Assembly (NCBI GenBank): GCA_003116975.1
Contig: BGKB01000163.1
Coordinates: 62,001-126,000, forward strand
Length of the DNA: 64,000 bases
Reading direction: 5' to 3'
Source: Aurantiochytrium sp. KH105
Taxonomy: Eukaryota; Sar; Bigyra; Thraustochytrida; Thraustochytriidae
The position numbers and the translations under genes were made by a program. Every line of letters starts with the position of its first letter. The stretch's first letter is position 1. The notes under the pieces were generated by a model that made no database searches, was not told where the DNA came from, and saw nothing but the letters and a program-made list of their open reading frames with translations. Below are positions 1 through 8,232 of this stretch, one piece after another.

Positions 1-1685
1 TCAAGGAAACCAGACTCGAGCGCCTGGAGCTCAGCAATCTTAGCACTCTCCAATTTTGCGACGAGTGCGCTATGCTCCTTGTGTATTTGCGTTTCTCTCC
101 GTGCGTTTTCGGAAGCCAACGACTCGCGCAAAGCATCAAGGGCCTCCTTGTGCGCACCTTGTGTTGCACGAGCTTCTCGCGAAGCCTGGGCAATAGCGAC
201 GGCGTGGGCTTCCTGAATTGCATTTCGCTCCGCAATGTGGGCCTGATTTGCTACATCTAGGTTGGCCTTAGCAGACGCCAGCGCCTCTCGGAGAGCATCT
301 GCCTCAATTCCGGCCTCCACGATCTTGGCTTCAGCCTTGGAGAGCTCGATGCGCTGCAAGTCCATTTCTTGCGCCTGCTGCGACTTGCCCGAGGCAATCG
401 TGGCGAGTTCGGTTTTCAGGACAGTCACCCGTTCTCTTTCTCCGGCAAGAAGGTCTGAGAAGGAGCTCAGCTTTCCGGATGCTTCGGCTGCGTCAGCTTG
501 CAGCTTTTTGACCTCGCGCTCGCGACTGGAGAGCTTATCCTGAAGTTCGCGCACATGCTGGCTCCCAAGACGAGTCTGCTCCTTGAGTTTACGCTCCAAG
601 GAAAGAATTTGCTCGTTGGCGTTCTCTGCGGAGGACTCGACACGTCTTCGGGACTGTTTCTCGCTTTCCACAAAGGCCTGAAGTTCGTGGAGCTGCGTCT
701 CGACAGTGGTCGTGGCTTCTCGTGCCTGCAAGAGCTCATTGCGTGCCCTTTCAAGATCTCTCGAGATTGCGCTGTTTGTTGCTGCCGCGTCCTCTGCAGC
801 ACGTCGAGCCTCTTGCAAAGCGCTCTCGTGGGTTCCTCGGAGAGCGTCGAGTTCCTGTGAGCGCTCCTCGAGTGCAGCCACGGCGGTCTGCGTTGCCTTT
901 TGCTCTGCCTCGATGCTTGCGCTTAAATAGGAGATGCGCGAGAGAAGCGTGGATTCGGTACTTTCCACTTCCGATCGCACGCCCTGAACAACCGAGTCTT
1001 TTTCGCGCAAAAGCTCTTCTTCCCTCTGAAGAGCTTCTTGACGCGCCTTTGCGATTCCTTCTTGTGCTCGCTTCTCTGCTCCTGCCGCTGCGCGTTGGGC
1101 CGCTTCAAGATTTGTCTGCAATGCCTCTGCAGCGACACGACGCTCTTCGAGCTCTTGAGCGTGGGCTGCTTCCAGTTTGGCAATAGCATTTTCGTGTGCC
1201 TTGCGCATTTTTGCAAGAGCAGCTTTGTCACTCTTATCTGTCTTTGTAGCAACCTCTGCGGCCCGCATTTCCCATTCTTCGATGCGTTTACGAAAGCCTT
1301 CTTTGGCCTCATCAAGCTCCCGTTGCATAGAGATAACTCGCGACTTAAACTCGGCGCGAAGACTGTCTTCTTTGGCAGCAACTTTGGTCTTGTACGCTTC
1401 AAATTCGCGCAGTCCGCGCTCGCGCTCTTCCTCAAAGCGCGACTCGACCAACTTGAGCTTTTCCTGGGGCACATCGGCGTTCGAGCGACTTTCGAGCGCA
1501 GTCTTGAGTTGTCGGATCTTACTGGCTGCGTCCTCCATGGCATCGTGAAGCTCGCTTTCGTGCTGTTCAGAAAGAGCCTTGAGACTTGCCTCATGGTCTT
1601 CATTTTTGGTGTTGAGATGATAGATGACCTTGGTGAGCTGCGCGATCTTCTTGCACAGCTTGAGGTGCAGATTGGGGTCCGCCAT
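1..1685 (-). CDS. FAM184-family coiled-coil protein, 5' part only
   Basis: The minus-strand frame is open from an ATG at 1685 to the left window edge (about 561 residues, C-terminus missing). The N-terminus contains HLKLCKKIAQLTKVIYHLNT followed by a KNEDHEASLKAL-like stretch, which matches the conserved start of the FAM184 domain in animal FAM184A/B (HLKMSKKIAQLTKVIYALNT). The rest is almost continuous E/K/R/A-rich coiled coil with no membrane segment. FAM184 proteins are poorly characterised; I infer, without direct proof, a cytoskeletal or ciliary role because the family tracks with ciliated eukaryotes and this gene diverges from a RIB43A gene across about 0.8 kb. The family call rests on the first 60 residues; the remaining coil alone would not be diagnostic. 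Confidence 0.8.
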   Translation of the reverse strand, partial: MADPNLHLKLCKKIAQLTKVIYHLNTKNEDHEASLKALSEQHESELHDAMEDAASKIRQLKTALESRSNADVPQEKLKLVESRFEEERERGLREFEAYKTKVAAKEDSLRAEFKSRVISMQRELDEAKEGFRKRIEEWEMRAAEVATKTDKSDKAALAKMRKAHENAIAKLEAAHAQELEERRVAAEALQTNLEAAQRAAAGAEKRAQEGIAKARQEALQREEELLREKDSVVQGVRSEVESTESTLLSRISYLSASIEAEQKATQTAVAALEERSQELDALRGTHESALQEARRAAEDAAATNSAISRDLERARNELLQAREATTTVETQLHELQAFVESEKQSRRRVESSAENANEQILSLERKLKEQTRLGSQHVRELQDKLSSREREVKKLQADAAEASGKLSSFSDLLAGERERVTVLKTELATIASGKSQQAQEMDLQRIELSKAEAKIVEAGIEADALREALASAKANLDVANQAHIAERNAIQEAHAVAIAQASREARATQGAHKEALDALRESLASENARRETQIHKEHSALVAKLESAKIAELQALESGFL

Positions 1686-2487
1686 CTTTACTGCCTGCTT
1701 CGTCCGTCAGTGGGGTTAGCGCAGCGCGCCGCAGCGCTGCGCGCGTACGCGCCGGCGCACAGAAGCGGTCTCACAGCAAAGAAAGGACAGAGTCTTGCGC
1801 AAGCCGCTCCCCCTATCCGTGCGTTGTGCGAGACCGGAGCTCGGACGAACGAGCAAGTGTGCGAGCTGTTGCGGCAGGCCTTTGCTTCTGGCCGCCCGCT
1901 CGCTAGCCGGCTTGCTAGCTTGTGCGCACGTTTGTCTAAACGTGTCGCATGCGCGTGCGCCCGTCAAAAGCGAGAGCGGAGTACACACCGTTTCGCTCCT
2001 CCATAAATCCGTTGAGGGAGATGGGGCCCGCCTACCGCTCTCATTGCATTGCACTTCACACTGGCAGTCAGCTCGAGCGGAATGTCTGTCTCGCTTGTGG
2101 TTCCTAGCAAGCCATAACCCGCCAGCCAGGTGGAAAGGAAGCGGGTAGCAGCGCGCAGCTTGCTCTTGGGCGCCTTGCGGCGGAGGCGGCCTCGGCCGGG
2201 TCTCGCTCGCCGCCTTGCGAAGGAAAGGCGGACTCGGAGACGAACAAACAAACGCACGAGGTTCGTTCTTTATCGGTCCAGTCGATCTGCAGAGCGGCAG
2301 GCAGGCGAGCAGCAGAGGGGGGAACTCTGGACGCGGCGCGTGACGCTTGGCGGCGCGCGCGCGAATAGAAGAGGCCAGGCCAGAGTGCGCAGAAGGTACC
2401 GCCATTCGCGCAGCGCCACGTCGAGACGGCCGCGAGCAAACGCAGAGTCTTGCAAAGAAACAATAGACTTCTCCCTAACGCAGAGCA
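1686..2487. promoter_or_regulatory. Divergent intergenic region between FAM184 and RIB43A genes
   Basis: About 800 bases separate the two start codons, which face away from each other, so this stretch probably holds both promoters. It is GC-rich with many CG dinucleotides and no convincing TATA box near either ATG. No conserved reading frame is visible. A site resembling half of an RFX X-box (GTTCCTAGCAAG near 2099) is present but degenerate. The shared-promoter reading is inference from layout. Confidence 0.45.
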
Positions 2488-3597
2488 ATGGACCGACGCC
2501 TCGCCTCCGAGTGGGAAGCTCGTGCCGATGAGCGCGTAGAAGCAACGCGACAGCGTCATGAAGAGCTGCGAAGCAGACTACTCAACCCCAAGGTGCGCCT
2601 GGCGGGTCGAGACGAGTCCGCTCTTCAAAGGCAGATCCGCGAGAAGGAAGCGCAAAAGCAACGCGAAAAGGATGACGACCGCGCGTATGCCGCCTATCTC
2701 CAAAATGTACACGACACGCTGAAAGAGGAGGAATTGCGTCGTGGAGAGGCCGAGCGGCAGCACAAACTTGACACGCTCACGCTCTGGCAGCAAGAAGCCG
2801 CGCGCAAGCAGGAGCAACACGCTCAGGAGCTACAAGAGTATCACCGTATTGAGAAGCACATTGGCCCCTCGTCCGCGCAAAAGTTTGACGGCGAGGATGT
2901 TGGTGTCGAAGAGCGTCGACGCCTGCAGCAGCGCCAAATGCGGCGCTGGGCTCAGGAGCAGGCCGAGGCGCGCGAGCGAGCACGCGAGGAAGAGCGTCTT
3001 CAGGAGGAGCAGTACGCGGAGAATATGCGTGTGGTTGAGCAGCATGTCGATGAAGTGGAAAAAGCAGCCCGCGCCATTGAGGCACAGCGGATGCAAGAAG
3101 TCCAGGAATACAATCTCTTGCTGGCCAAATCCCGTACGGAAAGAGAGGCATATGAGCGCAAAATGGCGCAGGCGCGTGAAGAGCGCGAGTTGAAGCGTCT
3201 TGAGGAGATTCGGCAGCATCATGAGAATGCGTATCAAAGCGCGCTCGCTCCTCACCGTGTCAGACCTGACCATTTCTGTGGGTTGGAGCAGGAACGCCTC
3301 GAAGAAATTCGTGCCACGCAGCAGGAGCAGATTCGTGAACGACAGGCGCGCCTCGCGCGTGAGCAGGAGGAAGAGCGCGCTTATGCTCGCCAGCAAGCTG
3401 CGCTCGCGCAACTCGCTAATCACGTATCTTTCGCGGATCAAGAGCGACGTCGCGAAGAGGAGCGCGCCACACTTCAAACACAGCTACGCCAAGCTGAAGA
3501 AAAGCGAGCCCGCGACGCCGCCTATCGCCATGAGCAAAAGACTGAGCGAGGTGTTAACGACGATTTCTTCGCTGCTTTTGGTAGGTCGCATCGCTAG
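2488..3597 (+). CDS. RIB43A/RIBC2-like ciliary microtubule inner protein
   Basis: A 369-residue, highly charged, almost wholly helical protein. It aligns along its length with the RIB43A family (human RIBC1/RIBC2, Chlamydomonas RIB43A), which lies inside the A-tubule of axonemal doublets at the ribbon of protofilaments. Diagnostic blocks: NPKVRLAGRDESAL at 33-46 (family: K.R.IG.D..AL), SSAQKFDGED at 128-137 before an RQMRRWAQEQ block, APHRVRPDHFCGLEQERLEE at 254-273 (human GPHRVVPDRWKGMSQEQLEE), and a C-terminal DDFFAAFG like the family's D.F..FN. Length is close to the usual 370-380. The start at 2488 gives the expected short N-terminus. It implies a motile flagellum, as in thraustochytrid zoospores. 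Confidence 0.9.
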   Translation: MDRRLASEWEARADERVEATRQRHEELRSRLLNPKVRLAGRDESALQRQIREKEAQKQREKDDDRAYAAYLQNVHDTLKEEELRRGEAERQHKLDTLTLWQQEAARKQEQHAQELQEYHRIEKHIGPSSAQKFDGEDVGVEERRRLQQRQMRRWAQEQAEARERAREEERLQEEQYAENMRVVEQHVDEVEKAARAIEAQRMQEVQEYNLLLAKSRTEREAYERKMAQAREERELKRLEEIRQHHENAYQSALAPHRVRPDHFCGLEQERLEEIRATQQEQIRERQARLAREQEEERAYARQQAALAQLANHVSFADQERRREEERATLQTQLRQAEEKRARDAAYRHEQKTERGVNDDFFAAFGRSHR

Positions 3598-3660
3598 CCG
3601 TTGAGTAAAACAAACAGAGAGAAAGGCTGTTCCATTATGGCCGTACCGTAAGTAATTTTC

Positions 3661-3735
3661 TGTTGTTGTTGTTGTTGTATTTGTTGTATTTGTTGTATTT
3701 GTTGATGATGATGCTGCTGCTGCTGCTGCTGCTGC
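3661..3735. repeat. Compound microsatellite (TTG/TATTTGT/GCT)
   Basis: TGT repeats are followed by three TATTTGTTG-like units and then a run of GCT triplets. It lies between the convergent 3' ends of the RIB43A gene and the glycosylase gene, so it is probably in 3' UTR or intergenic DNA. Confidence 0.9.
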
Positions 3736-3768
3736 CTGATTTTGGACGCAACAGGTAAATTTGAAATT

Positions 3769-3864
3769 GCGTCCTCGCTTCGTTATTATTGGTGTGGTCC
3801 TTCGTCAGCTTGCGTCTTTGCTTCGTAATAATTGGTATGGTTCTTCGTCAGCTTGCGTCTTCGC
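3769..3864. repeat. 43-bp tandem duplication at the glycosylase 3' end
   Basis: Two 43-base units beginning GCGTCCTCGC (3769) and GCGTCTTTGC (3812), plus the first bases of a third (3855), differ at a few positions. The last copy covers the final codons of the minus-strand glycosylase gene, so the gene's last few residues and stop come from repeated sequence and its 3' flank is a degenerate copy. Confidence 0.8.
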
Positions 3865-4768
3865 GAAGAGACTTTTCGTCAGGCTCAGATTTTGGTATCA
3901 CGGTGCCGGACAATGCGTGATATGCAGCGGCCAAGGCACGATAGGGCTCGGTGCGTTCTGCGTGCGACATGACAGCTCGACCGGATGACGATGGCAGAAC
4001 CCAAACCCTCGTGCTCGAGGAAAACGGCCATCCTGGAGGCATGGGGCCTGTCCATTCCCCGTGGTCGATCTTGCCCACCTCCGAAGGAAAAATCATGCGG
4101 AATTGGCGTTTGCCCGTGAAAGCAACGAGATTGGGAGACCCGCCAGCGCGTCGTTGATGCGCAGCCAATCTTGTGTATAATCCTTCTGCCCACTCCAACA
4201 TGCGCTTCTTCCCATAATCTGCAGCATTATTCCCAGGCTCGAGACCGAGATCTGTAAGCCCAATTCCAAAACGTGCTGGCATCTCATTTTGAGCCTCAAT
4301 GGGCGTTCCTTGCGGCAGCAGGCCTGTAAAGGGAGGGGCGTCACGGCCAATGGAGGCGCCTGTCAAAAGTCTCATCATTCGGTTTGTTGGGTTGCTGTAC
4401 AAGAACCCGCTTTTCCAAGCATGTTCAGAGGGATTGTGCCCGATCAGTAAGAGACGTAATGGGACCTCGGGCGGACCGTGGTCACACGGTAAACTTGCAT
4501 CAAAGCAGCTTTTGCAAACGTTGCTGTATCTTTCTCTATACTTGGCGGGTTTGGGGGCAACAAAGACTGCCTTTTCTCCGTTGGATAGTCGAATTCTATC
4601 TCGTTTATCGGAAAGCTTGTCGCCTGAACGAGGTCGCTTTGCGGCCTTCGAAGACAGCGTGGCCGCTCTTTCCTTAGTCGCTGCTGTCTTTGCCCCAAGC
4701 TTCATCTGCGGCAAGTCGCTCGTGGAGAACGAAAACGCTTCGAAGGCGAGACGTCCTCGCTTGGCCAT
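3848..4768 (-). CDS. MUG/TDG-type mismatch-specific uracil/thymine DNA glycosylase
   Basis: 306 residues from the ATG at 4768. The C-terminal two thirds is a uracil-DNA-glycosylase fold of the MUG/TDG branch. LLLIGHNPSEHAW at 106-118 corresponds to motif A of MUG (IGINPG; the Asn that positions the water is kept), YSNPTNRMMRLL at 124-135 to the family's HPANRFW block, and VWVLPSSSGRA at 255-265 to the MUG VLPNPSG intercalation loop. It would excise uracil or thymine from G mispairs in base-excision repair. An added basic N-terminus carries C85-C88-C95-H97, a possible zinc site not typical of bacterial MUG. The frame is open upstream to 5005, but that extension runs through an 11-bp minisatellite whose copy changes would shift frame, so I prefer the start at 4768. 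Confidence 0.85.
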   Translation of the reverse strand: MAKRGRLAFEAFSFSTSDLPQMKLGAKTAATKERAATLSSKAAKRPRSGDKLSDKRDRIRLSNGEKAVFVAPKPAKYRERYSNVCKSCFDASLPCDHGPPEVPLRLLLIGHNPSEHAWKSGFLYSNPTNRMMRLLTGASIGRDAPPFTGLLPQGTPIEAQNEMPARFGIGLTDLGLEPGNNAADYGKKRMLEWAEGLYTRLAAHQRRAGGSPNLVAFTGKRQFRMIFPSEVGKIDHGEWTGPMPPGWPFSSSTRVWVLPSSSGRAVMSHAERTEPYRALAAAYHALSGTVIPKSEPDEKSLREDAS

Positions 4769-4780
4769 GACGCTCACTCT

Positions 4781-4922
4781 CTCGCCGACCTCTCGCCGAC
4801 CTCTCGCCAACTTCTCGCCAACTTCTCGCCAACTTCTCGCCAACTTCTCGCCAACTTCTCGCCAACTTCTCGCCAACTTCTCGCCAACTTCTCGCCAACT
4901 TCTCGCCAACTTCTCGCCAACC
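4781..4922. repeat. 11-bp minisatellite (CTCGCCAACTT)n
   Basis: About 13 head-to-tail copies: the first two read CTCGCCGACCT, the others CTCGCCAACTT, almost without variation. It begins 12 bases upstream of the preferred glycosylase start, so it lies in the promoter or 5' UTR; read through, it would encode EKLARSWREVG every 33 bases. The near identity of units suggests recent expansion. Confidence 0.95.
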
Positions 4923-5060
4923 AACGAGCCAACACCTTGCGTGCTTCTTTCCTTCGTCGCCTTCCCTTGGGCGCGAGTCTCTGGTTTCTTCAAGTTGTGC
5001 GTCAACGCGGTGGGCGCTTTCTATTCACAAAAAAAAAAACGGAGTTGGAAAAAAAATATG

Positions 5061-5155
5061 AGCGCGTGGAGGGACTCGAACCCCCTTCATCAGCTATCAT
5101 GCCTACTCTCTACAGTAGATGGAAGGCTAAGATAATACCCATATACGACACGCGC
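5061..5155 (-). tRNA. tRNA-Gly(UCC)-like gene with intron, copy 1
   Basis: On the minus strand the acceptor stem GCGCGTG pairs perfectly with CACGCGC. The T arm is GGGGG-TTCGAGT-CCCTC (one G-U) and contains the B box GGTTCGAGTCC. The anticodon stem TTAGC/GCTGA encloses a loop that reads CTTCCA-A once a 24-base insertion is removed at the canonical 37/38 intron site, giving anticodon UCC (Gly). Mature length 71. The insertion forms its own hairpin. T runs follow directly, as expected of a Pol III terminator. Weak points: the D stem GTAT/TTAT has a U-U mismatch, the A box departs at two positions, and the discriminator is U rather than A. This copy's intron differs from copies 2 and 3 in the hairpin loop. 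Confidence 0.65.
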
Positions 5156-5236
5156 CGTAGTTAGCATTGAGAGTGCAAAGGCTGCATAAGGAGGCCTCGA
5201 GCAAGAAAGGTGCGGAAAAAATAAAAAAAAATTATG

Positions 5237-5331
5237 AGCGCGTGGAGGGACTCGAACCCCCTTCATCAGCTATCATGCCTACTATCAAGAGTAGATGGAA
5301 GGCTAAGATAATACCCATATACGACACGCGC
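5237..5331 (-). tRNA. tRNA-Gly(UCC)-like gene with intron, copy 2
   Basis: The 71 exon bases equal those of copy 1. The 24-base intron has a TACTCTTGATAGTA hairpin instead of copy 1's TACTGTAGAGAGTA: the stem is kept and the loop changed, which fits a functional intron. A T9 run follows the 3' end. The repeat unit is 175-176 bases and includes a conserved upstream flank (GCATAAGGAGGCCTCGAG on the plus strand), so this is a tandem array rather than scattered SINE copies. The D arm is weak, as in copy 1. Confidence 0.65.
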
Positions 5332-5411
5332 CGTAGATGGTAAATAGGGTGCAAAGGCAGCATAAGGAGGCCTCGAGGAAGAAACGAGCGGAAAAAATGA
5401 AAAAAAATATG

Positions 5412-5506
5412 AGCGCGTGGAGGGACTCGAACCCCCTTCATCAGCTATCATGCCTACTATCAAGAGTAGATGGAAGGCTAAGATAATACCCATATACGAC
5501 ACGCGC
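5412..5506 (-). tRNA. tRNA-Gly(UCC)-like gene with intron, copy 3
   Basis: Identical to copy 2 over all 95 bases, with a T8 run directly downstream. Its upstream flank differs from copies 1 and 2, so this is the 5' end of the array on the minus strand. Identity of exon and intron suggests recent duplication or gene conversion. Confidence 0.65.
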
Positions 5507-5981
5507 CGCACACACGCTGCCGCTCATCGCGACAGTAGAGGACGGGGATAGACTTGTTTATAAAGAAATCAGTTCTAAAAAGCATTCGTGCGAGAAGGAG
5601 GCGATGAGCGGCCAATCTTGCGGGCGGTCAATGGTAGATGCGCCAGAGAGCAGCCAAAGATACAATCTGAAAGGGAAACTGAAGATTTTATTAGGTAGTG
5701 AAGAGCTGGTGATCAGGGTGCGTCTCTTCAGAGGAGGGTAACGCGGCAAGAGCGAATTCATGTTCGTGTACAGTACAATACTCCTTTCCTAACTCAATTG
5801 AAAATGCAAATGCATCAATTCTTACAGCCTATGGCTATGGAGAAGGTCTCAGGATTGCAGATGCTATTGCGTGTCCCAATTTGCTGAACGAGACGTAAAA
5901 ATGTGAACTGGTCAAAGGGGCAGATTTGTTGGTTTACAGTAGTCACTTGCATGAAGCATTCCTAGCAACTTGCATCGTACC
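5507..5981. other. Intergenic, between tRNA array and NF-YC 3' end
   Basis: About 475 bases, clearly lower in GC than the neighbouring genes. I see no conserved reading frame. It should hold the 3' UTR of the NF-YC gene and the upstream region of the tRNA array. Confidence 0.5.
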
Positions 5982-6800
5982 TCACTCTTGGGCGAGACGA
6001 AGACGGCGATTCTCTTCGAGCAGCTTTTCGTCGACGATCTCGAGCAAAAAATCGAAGATATCGGTCCCTCGGATAGCAGCTTCAACGTCTTCCTTGGTGA
6101 CGGTCGTCCGCTGGTCGCCTTCAGCTTGGGCATAAGTTCGCCGACCCACATCAGCGAGAAACATGTTTGCAGCCATTGCGGTCATGACGACTGCCTCCGT
6201 GCTCGCAATCCGGACGTCCTCATCGGACTTGATGATCCGCTTAACACGTTGAAATGGAATGTCGGTGTGACTCTTAAAGTCACAAGTAGAAGGGTCGAGC
6301 TTTGCAAGCTCGCATTTCACACCTTCGAAATAGGCCTTGACAACCTCGTCAATACTCATGGCGGCTGTTTCGATCTTTGTTCTTTCCGTGATGGGGGCTT
6401 TTTCTGTTGACAGCTTTGCCGATGACGGAGACGCTGGAGCTGGTGCTGGTACTGGTGCTGGCGTTGGTGCTGGTGCTGATTGCGCTACAGATGCTACCTC
6501 GCTCTTGCCTGCGACCTCGCTTGACGCTGCGCTTGTTTTCACGTCCGCGTGACCCTTTCCGGGATCAGCATCGTCAACCTCCTTCATTTCCTCGTCGCCA
6601 TCAGCTTCTTGCGCAAGCGGCCATGCTGGCTCTGCTGCTTGCTCCTGCTGCTGCTCCTGCTGCTGCTCCTGCACAGGCGCGACCGTGTCTTGGTCGGCAG
6701 TGTTAGCCTTCGTCATCGTCTCGGCCCCAGGGCCGCTGGCTTCGTGTGCCACCTCTGGTGCGTCCATTAGCATTGATACAGATTTGTCAAGCAGGGCCAA
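5982..6800 (-). CDS. NF-YC-like CCAAT-binding histone-fold subunit
   Basis: 272 residues. The histone fold at 181-257 begins IPFQRVKRIIKSDEDVRIAS, matching NF-YC/HAP5 (LP.ARIKKIMK.DEDV.MIS), and ends FDFLLEIV like NF-YC's FDFLIDIV. NF-YC pairs with NF-YB, and the dimer recruits NF-YA to CCAAT boxes to activate transcription in the nucleus. The first 175 residues are disordered: Gln-rich near 43-54 (from CTGCTG-type repeats), acidic near 65-82, and an Ala-Pro run near 108-124. A later Met at residue 10 or 12 is an alternative start. Related H2A-like subunits (DPB3/POLE4, DRAP1) are the main alternatives; the DEDV and FDFL blocks favour NF-YC. Confidence 0.8.
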   Translation of the reverse strand: MALLDKSVSMLMDAPEVAHEASGPGAETMTKANTADQDTVAPVQEQQQEQQQEQAAEPAWPLAQEADGDEEMKEVDDADPGKGHADVKTSAASSEVAGKSEVASVAQSAPAPTPAPVPAPAPASPSSAKLSTEKAPITERTKIETAAMSIDEVVKAYFEGVKCELAKLDPSTCDFKSHTDIPFQRVKRIIKSDEDVRIASTEAVVMTAMAANMFLADVGRRTYAQAEGDQRTTVTKEDVEAAIRGTDIFDFLLEIVDEKLLEENRRLRLAQE

Positions 6801-6987
6801 GGAAGGTCAAGCGAGGCCAAGGAAGGTCAAGCCGAAGCGAAATAGCATGCATTTGTTCTGCGCGCATAGACAAGGATCTTTCCTCTGCGAGTCCATGTCC
6901 TTGGTCAAAAGAAGCTTTGAAAACAAAAGATGACTCTGCACGACTCTGCAGAACAAAGATTGTTATGATATGATACGAGTAGGCCGT

Positions 6988-8232
6988 CTAGCCGAGGATG
7001 AAGGGCTGCCTGCTGAGAGCGCGATCCTGCGCGCGAAGCTCGGCTTTGCGTGCTCGAATATCCTGCACCTCGCTTTGGATGCGAATAGTGTGAGCTTCTC
7101 GCTCCGCCTTTTCCTGCAAGTTACGTGCTCGGTTTATCTCGCTACGACGACGCAGAGGTTCGACGTTTCGACGCGCGTAGTCTTCATCCGCGACCTTTTT
7201 ACGCTCCATTGCGTGTAAATGTCGCGACTCGAGCTGTCGATTAGCCTCATTGCGGCGCGCTTGGCGCTCCTCCGCCCATACGGCTTTGTCGTTGGATTTC
7301 ACGCTGCGAAGTCGAGCATTTTGATCCTCGGAAAATGACGCACGCGCCTCGGCAGTGGCCTCTCTGAGCTCGCGTTCCTGACGAGCGAGCGCAAGACGTT
7401 GGGCGGTGGCTTCGGCACGCTCGCGAATGAGAAACTCCTGGCGAATTTTCTGCTCCTCCTTTTCTTCCACCATCCAGGCGGCCCGCACCTGCTTTCTCGT
7501 TTTGTGCTCTTCTCGAATGGCCTTGGCGCGTCTTTGCTCGGCAACGCGCTCTTTGCGATGATGCTCTGCGCTCACACGAGCTCGCGCCTCGTACTCTTCA
7601 TAAAATCGCCGGCGCTCAACAGCTTTTGCCTCTTTTTGCTCCTTCACGAGAGCCGCCTTTTTCCTCGCCGCGTCGAGGCCTCGCTCCACGGATTGACGCC
7701 GCTCCTCCGCGTTCTCTTTCCTGCGACGTTCACACAGGTTTCGCTTATCACGCAAGGCCTGCTCTGCCTCAGCTCGCGCCTTTTGACAGTCCTCGCGCTC
7801 CTGCGCACGGTTTTTCGCTGCGATTCGTCTGCTCTGCGCCGCCATCTCCGAGTACGTCGAGTTTCGCACATCTTGATGCATTTTGCTCGTCGAAGCCGTC
7901 GAGGCAGCGCGCTGCTGGCGATATTCCTGCGTGCGTCTGATCTGCTCCAAGATCTCGTTTTTTGAGAGGCTACCAAGCGCGCGCTCGCGAGTGCAGTTCT
8001 CTTGGTAACGCTTTTGTCGGACATCCCATGCAGCTCGGACTTTTTGCATTTCTGCATGGCGATCATTGCCCGCCTTTTGCCACGGCGCTTGCATGTCATA
8101 CTTTTCTTTGGCAAAGTCCTCTTGCGAGGTCGCCTTGCGCATGCCAAGCTCACTGTCGTCCAGCGTCTGCCAAGGCGGAATCACCTTGGCGCTCGGCGAC
8201 GCTGGCATGCCCGCCACATCCGCGTCCTCCAT
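6988..8232 (-). CDS. Coiled-coil protein of unknown function
   Basis: 414 residues rich in R, E, A, K and Q, predicted to be a nearly continuous helix from about residue 40 to the end, with no Cys-rich or membrane segment. Near the N-terminus PPWQTLDDSELG and APWQKAG are the only non-helical blocks. Composition resembles axonemal and basal-body coiled-coil proteins, and two other ciliary-type genes lie within 7 kb, but no family-specific motif is recognised and I assign no function. The ATG at 8232 is the first in frame. Confidence 0.7.
   Translation of the reverse strand: MEDADVAGMPASPSAKVIPPWQTLDDSELGMRKATSQEDFAKEKYDMQAPWQKAGNDRHAEMQKVRAAWDVRQKRYQENCTRERALGSLSKNEILEQIRRTQEYRQQRAASTASTSKMHQDVRNSTYSEMAAQSRRIAAKNRAQEREDCQKARAEAEQALRDKRNLCERRRKENAEERRQSVERGLDAARKKAALVKEQKEAKAVERRRFYEEYEARARVSAEHHRKERVAEQRRAKAIREEHKTRKQVRAAWMVEEKEEQKIRQEFLIRERAEATAQRLALARQERELREATAEARASFSEDQNARLRSVKSNDKAVWAEERQARRNEANRQLESRHLHAMERKKVADEDYARRNVEPLRRRSEINRARNLQEKAEREAHTIRIQSEVQDIRARKAELRAQDRALSRQPFILG

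Noticed and set aside
4299-5135. Plus-strand frame of 278 codons across the glycosylase gene and minisatellite
   Set aside because: Antisense to conserved MUG motifs, and its FSPTSRQLLAN repeats are simply the 11-bp minisatellite.
5061-5506. Reading the three repeats as SINE copies or as short protein genes
   Set aside because: Strict tandem spacing, precise acceptor pairing and immediate T-run terminators favour tRNA genes; the short frames across them just repeat with the units.
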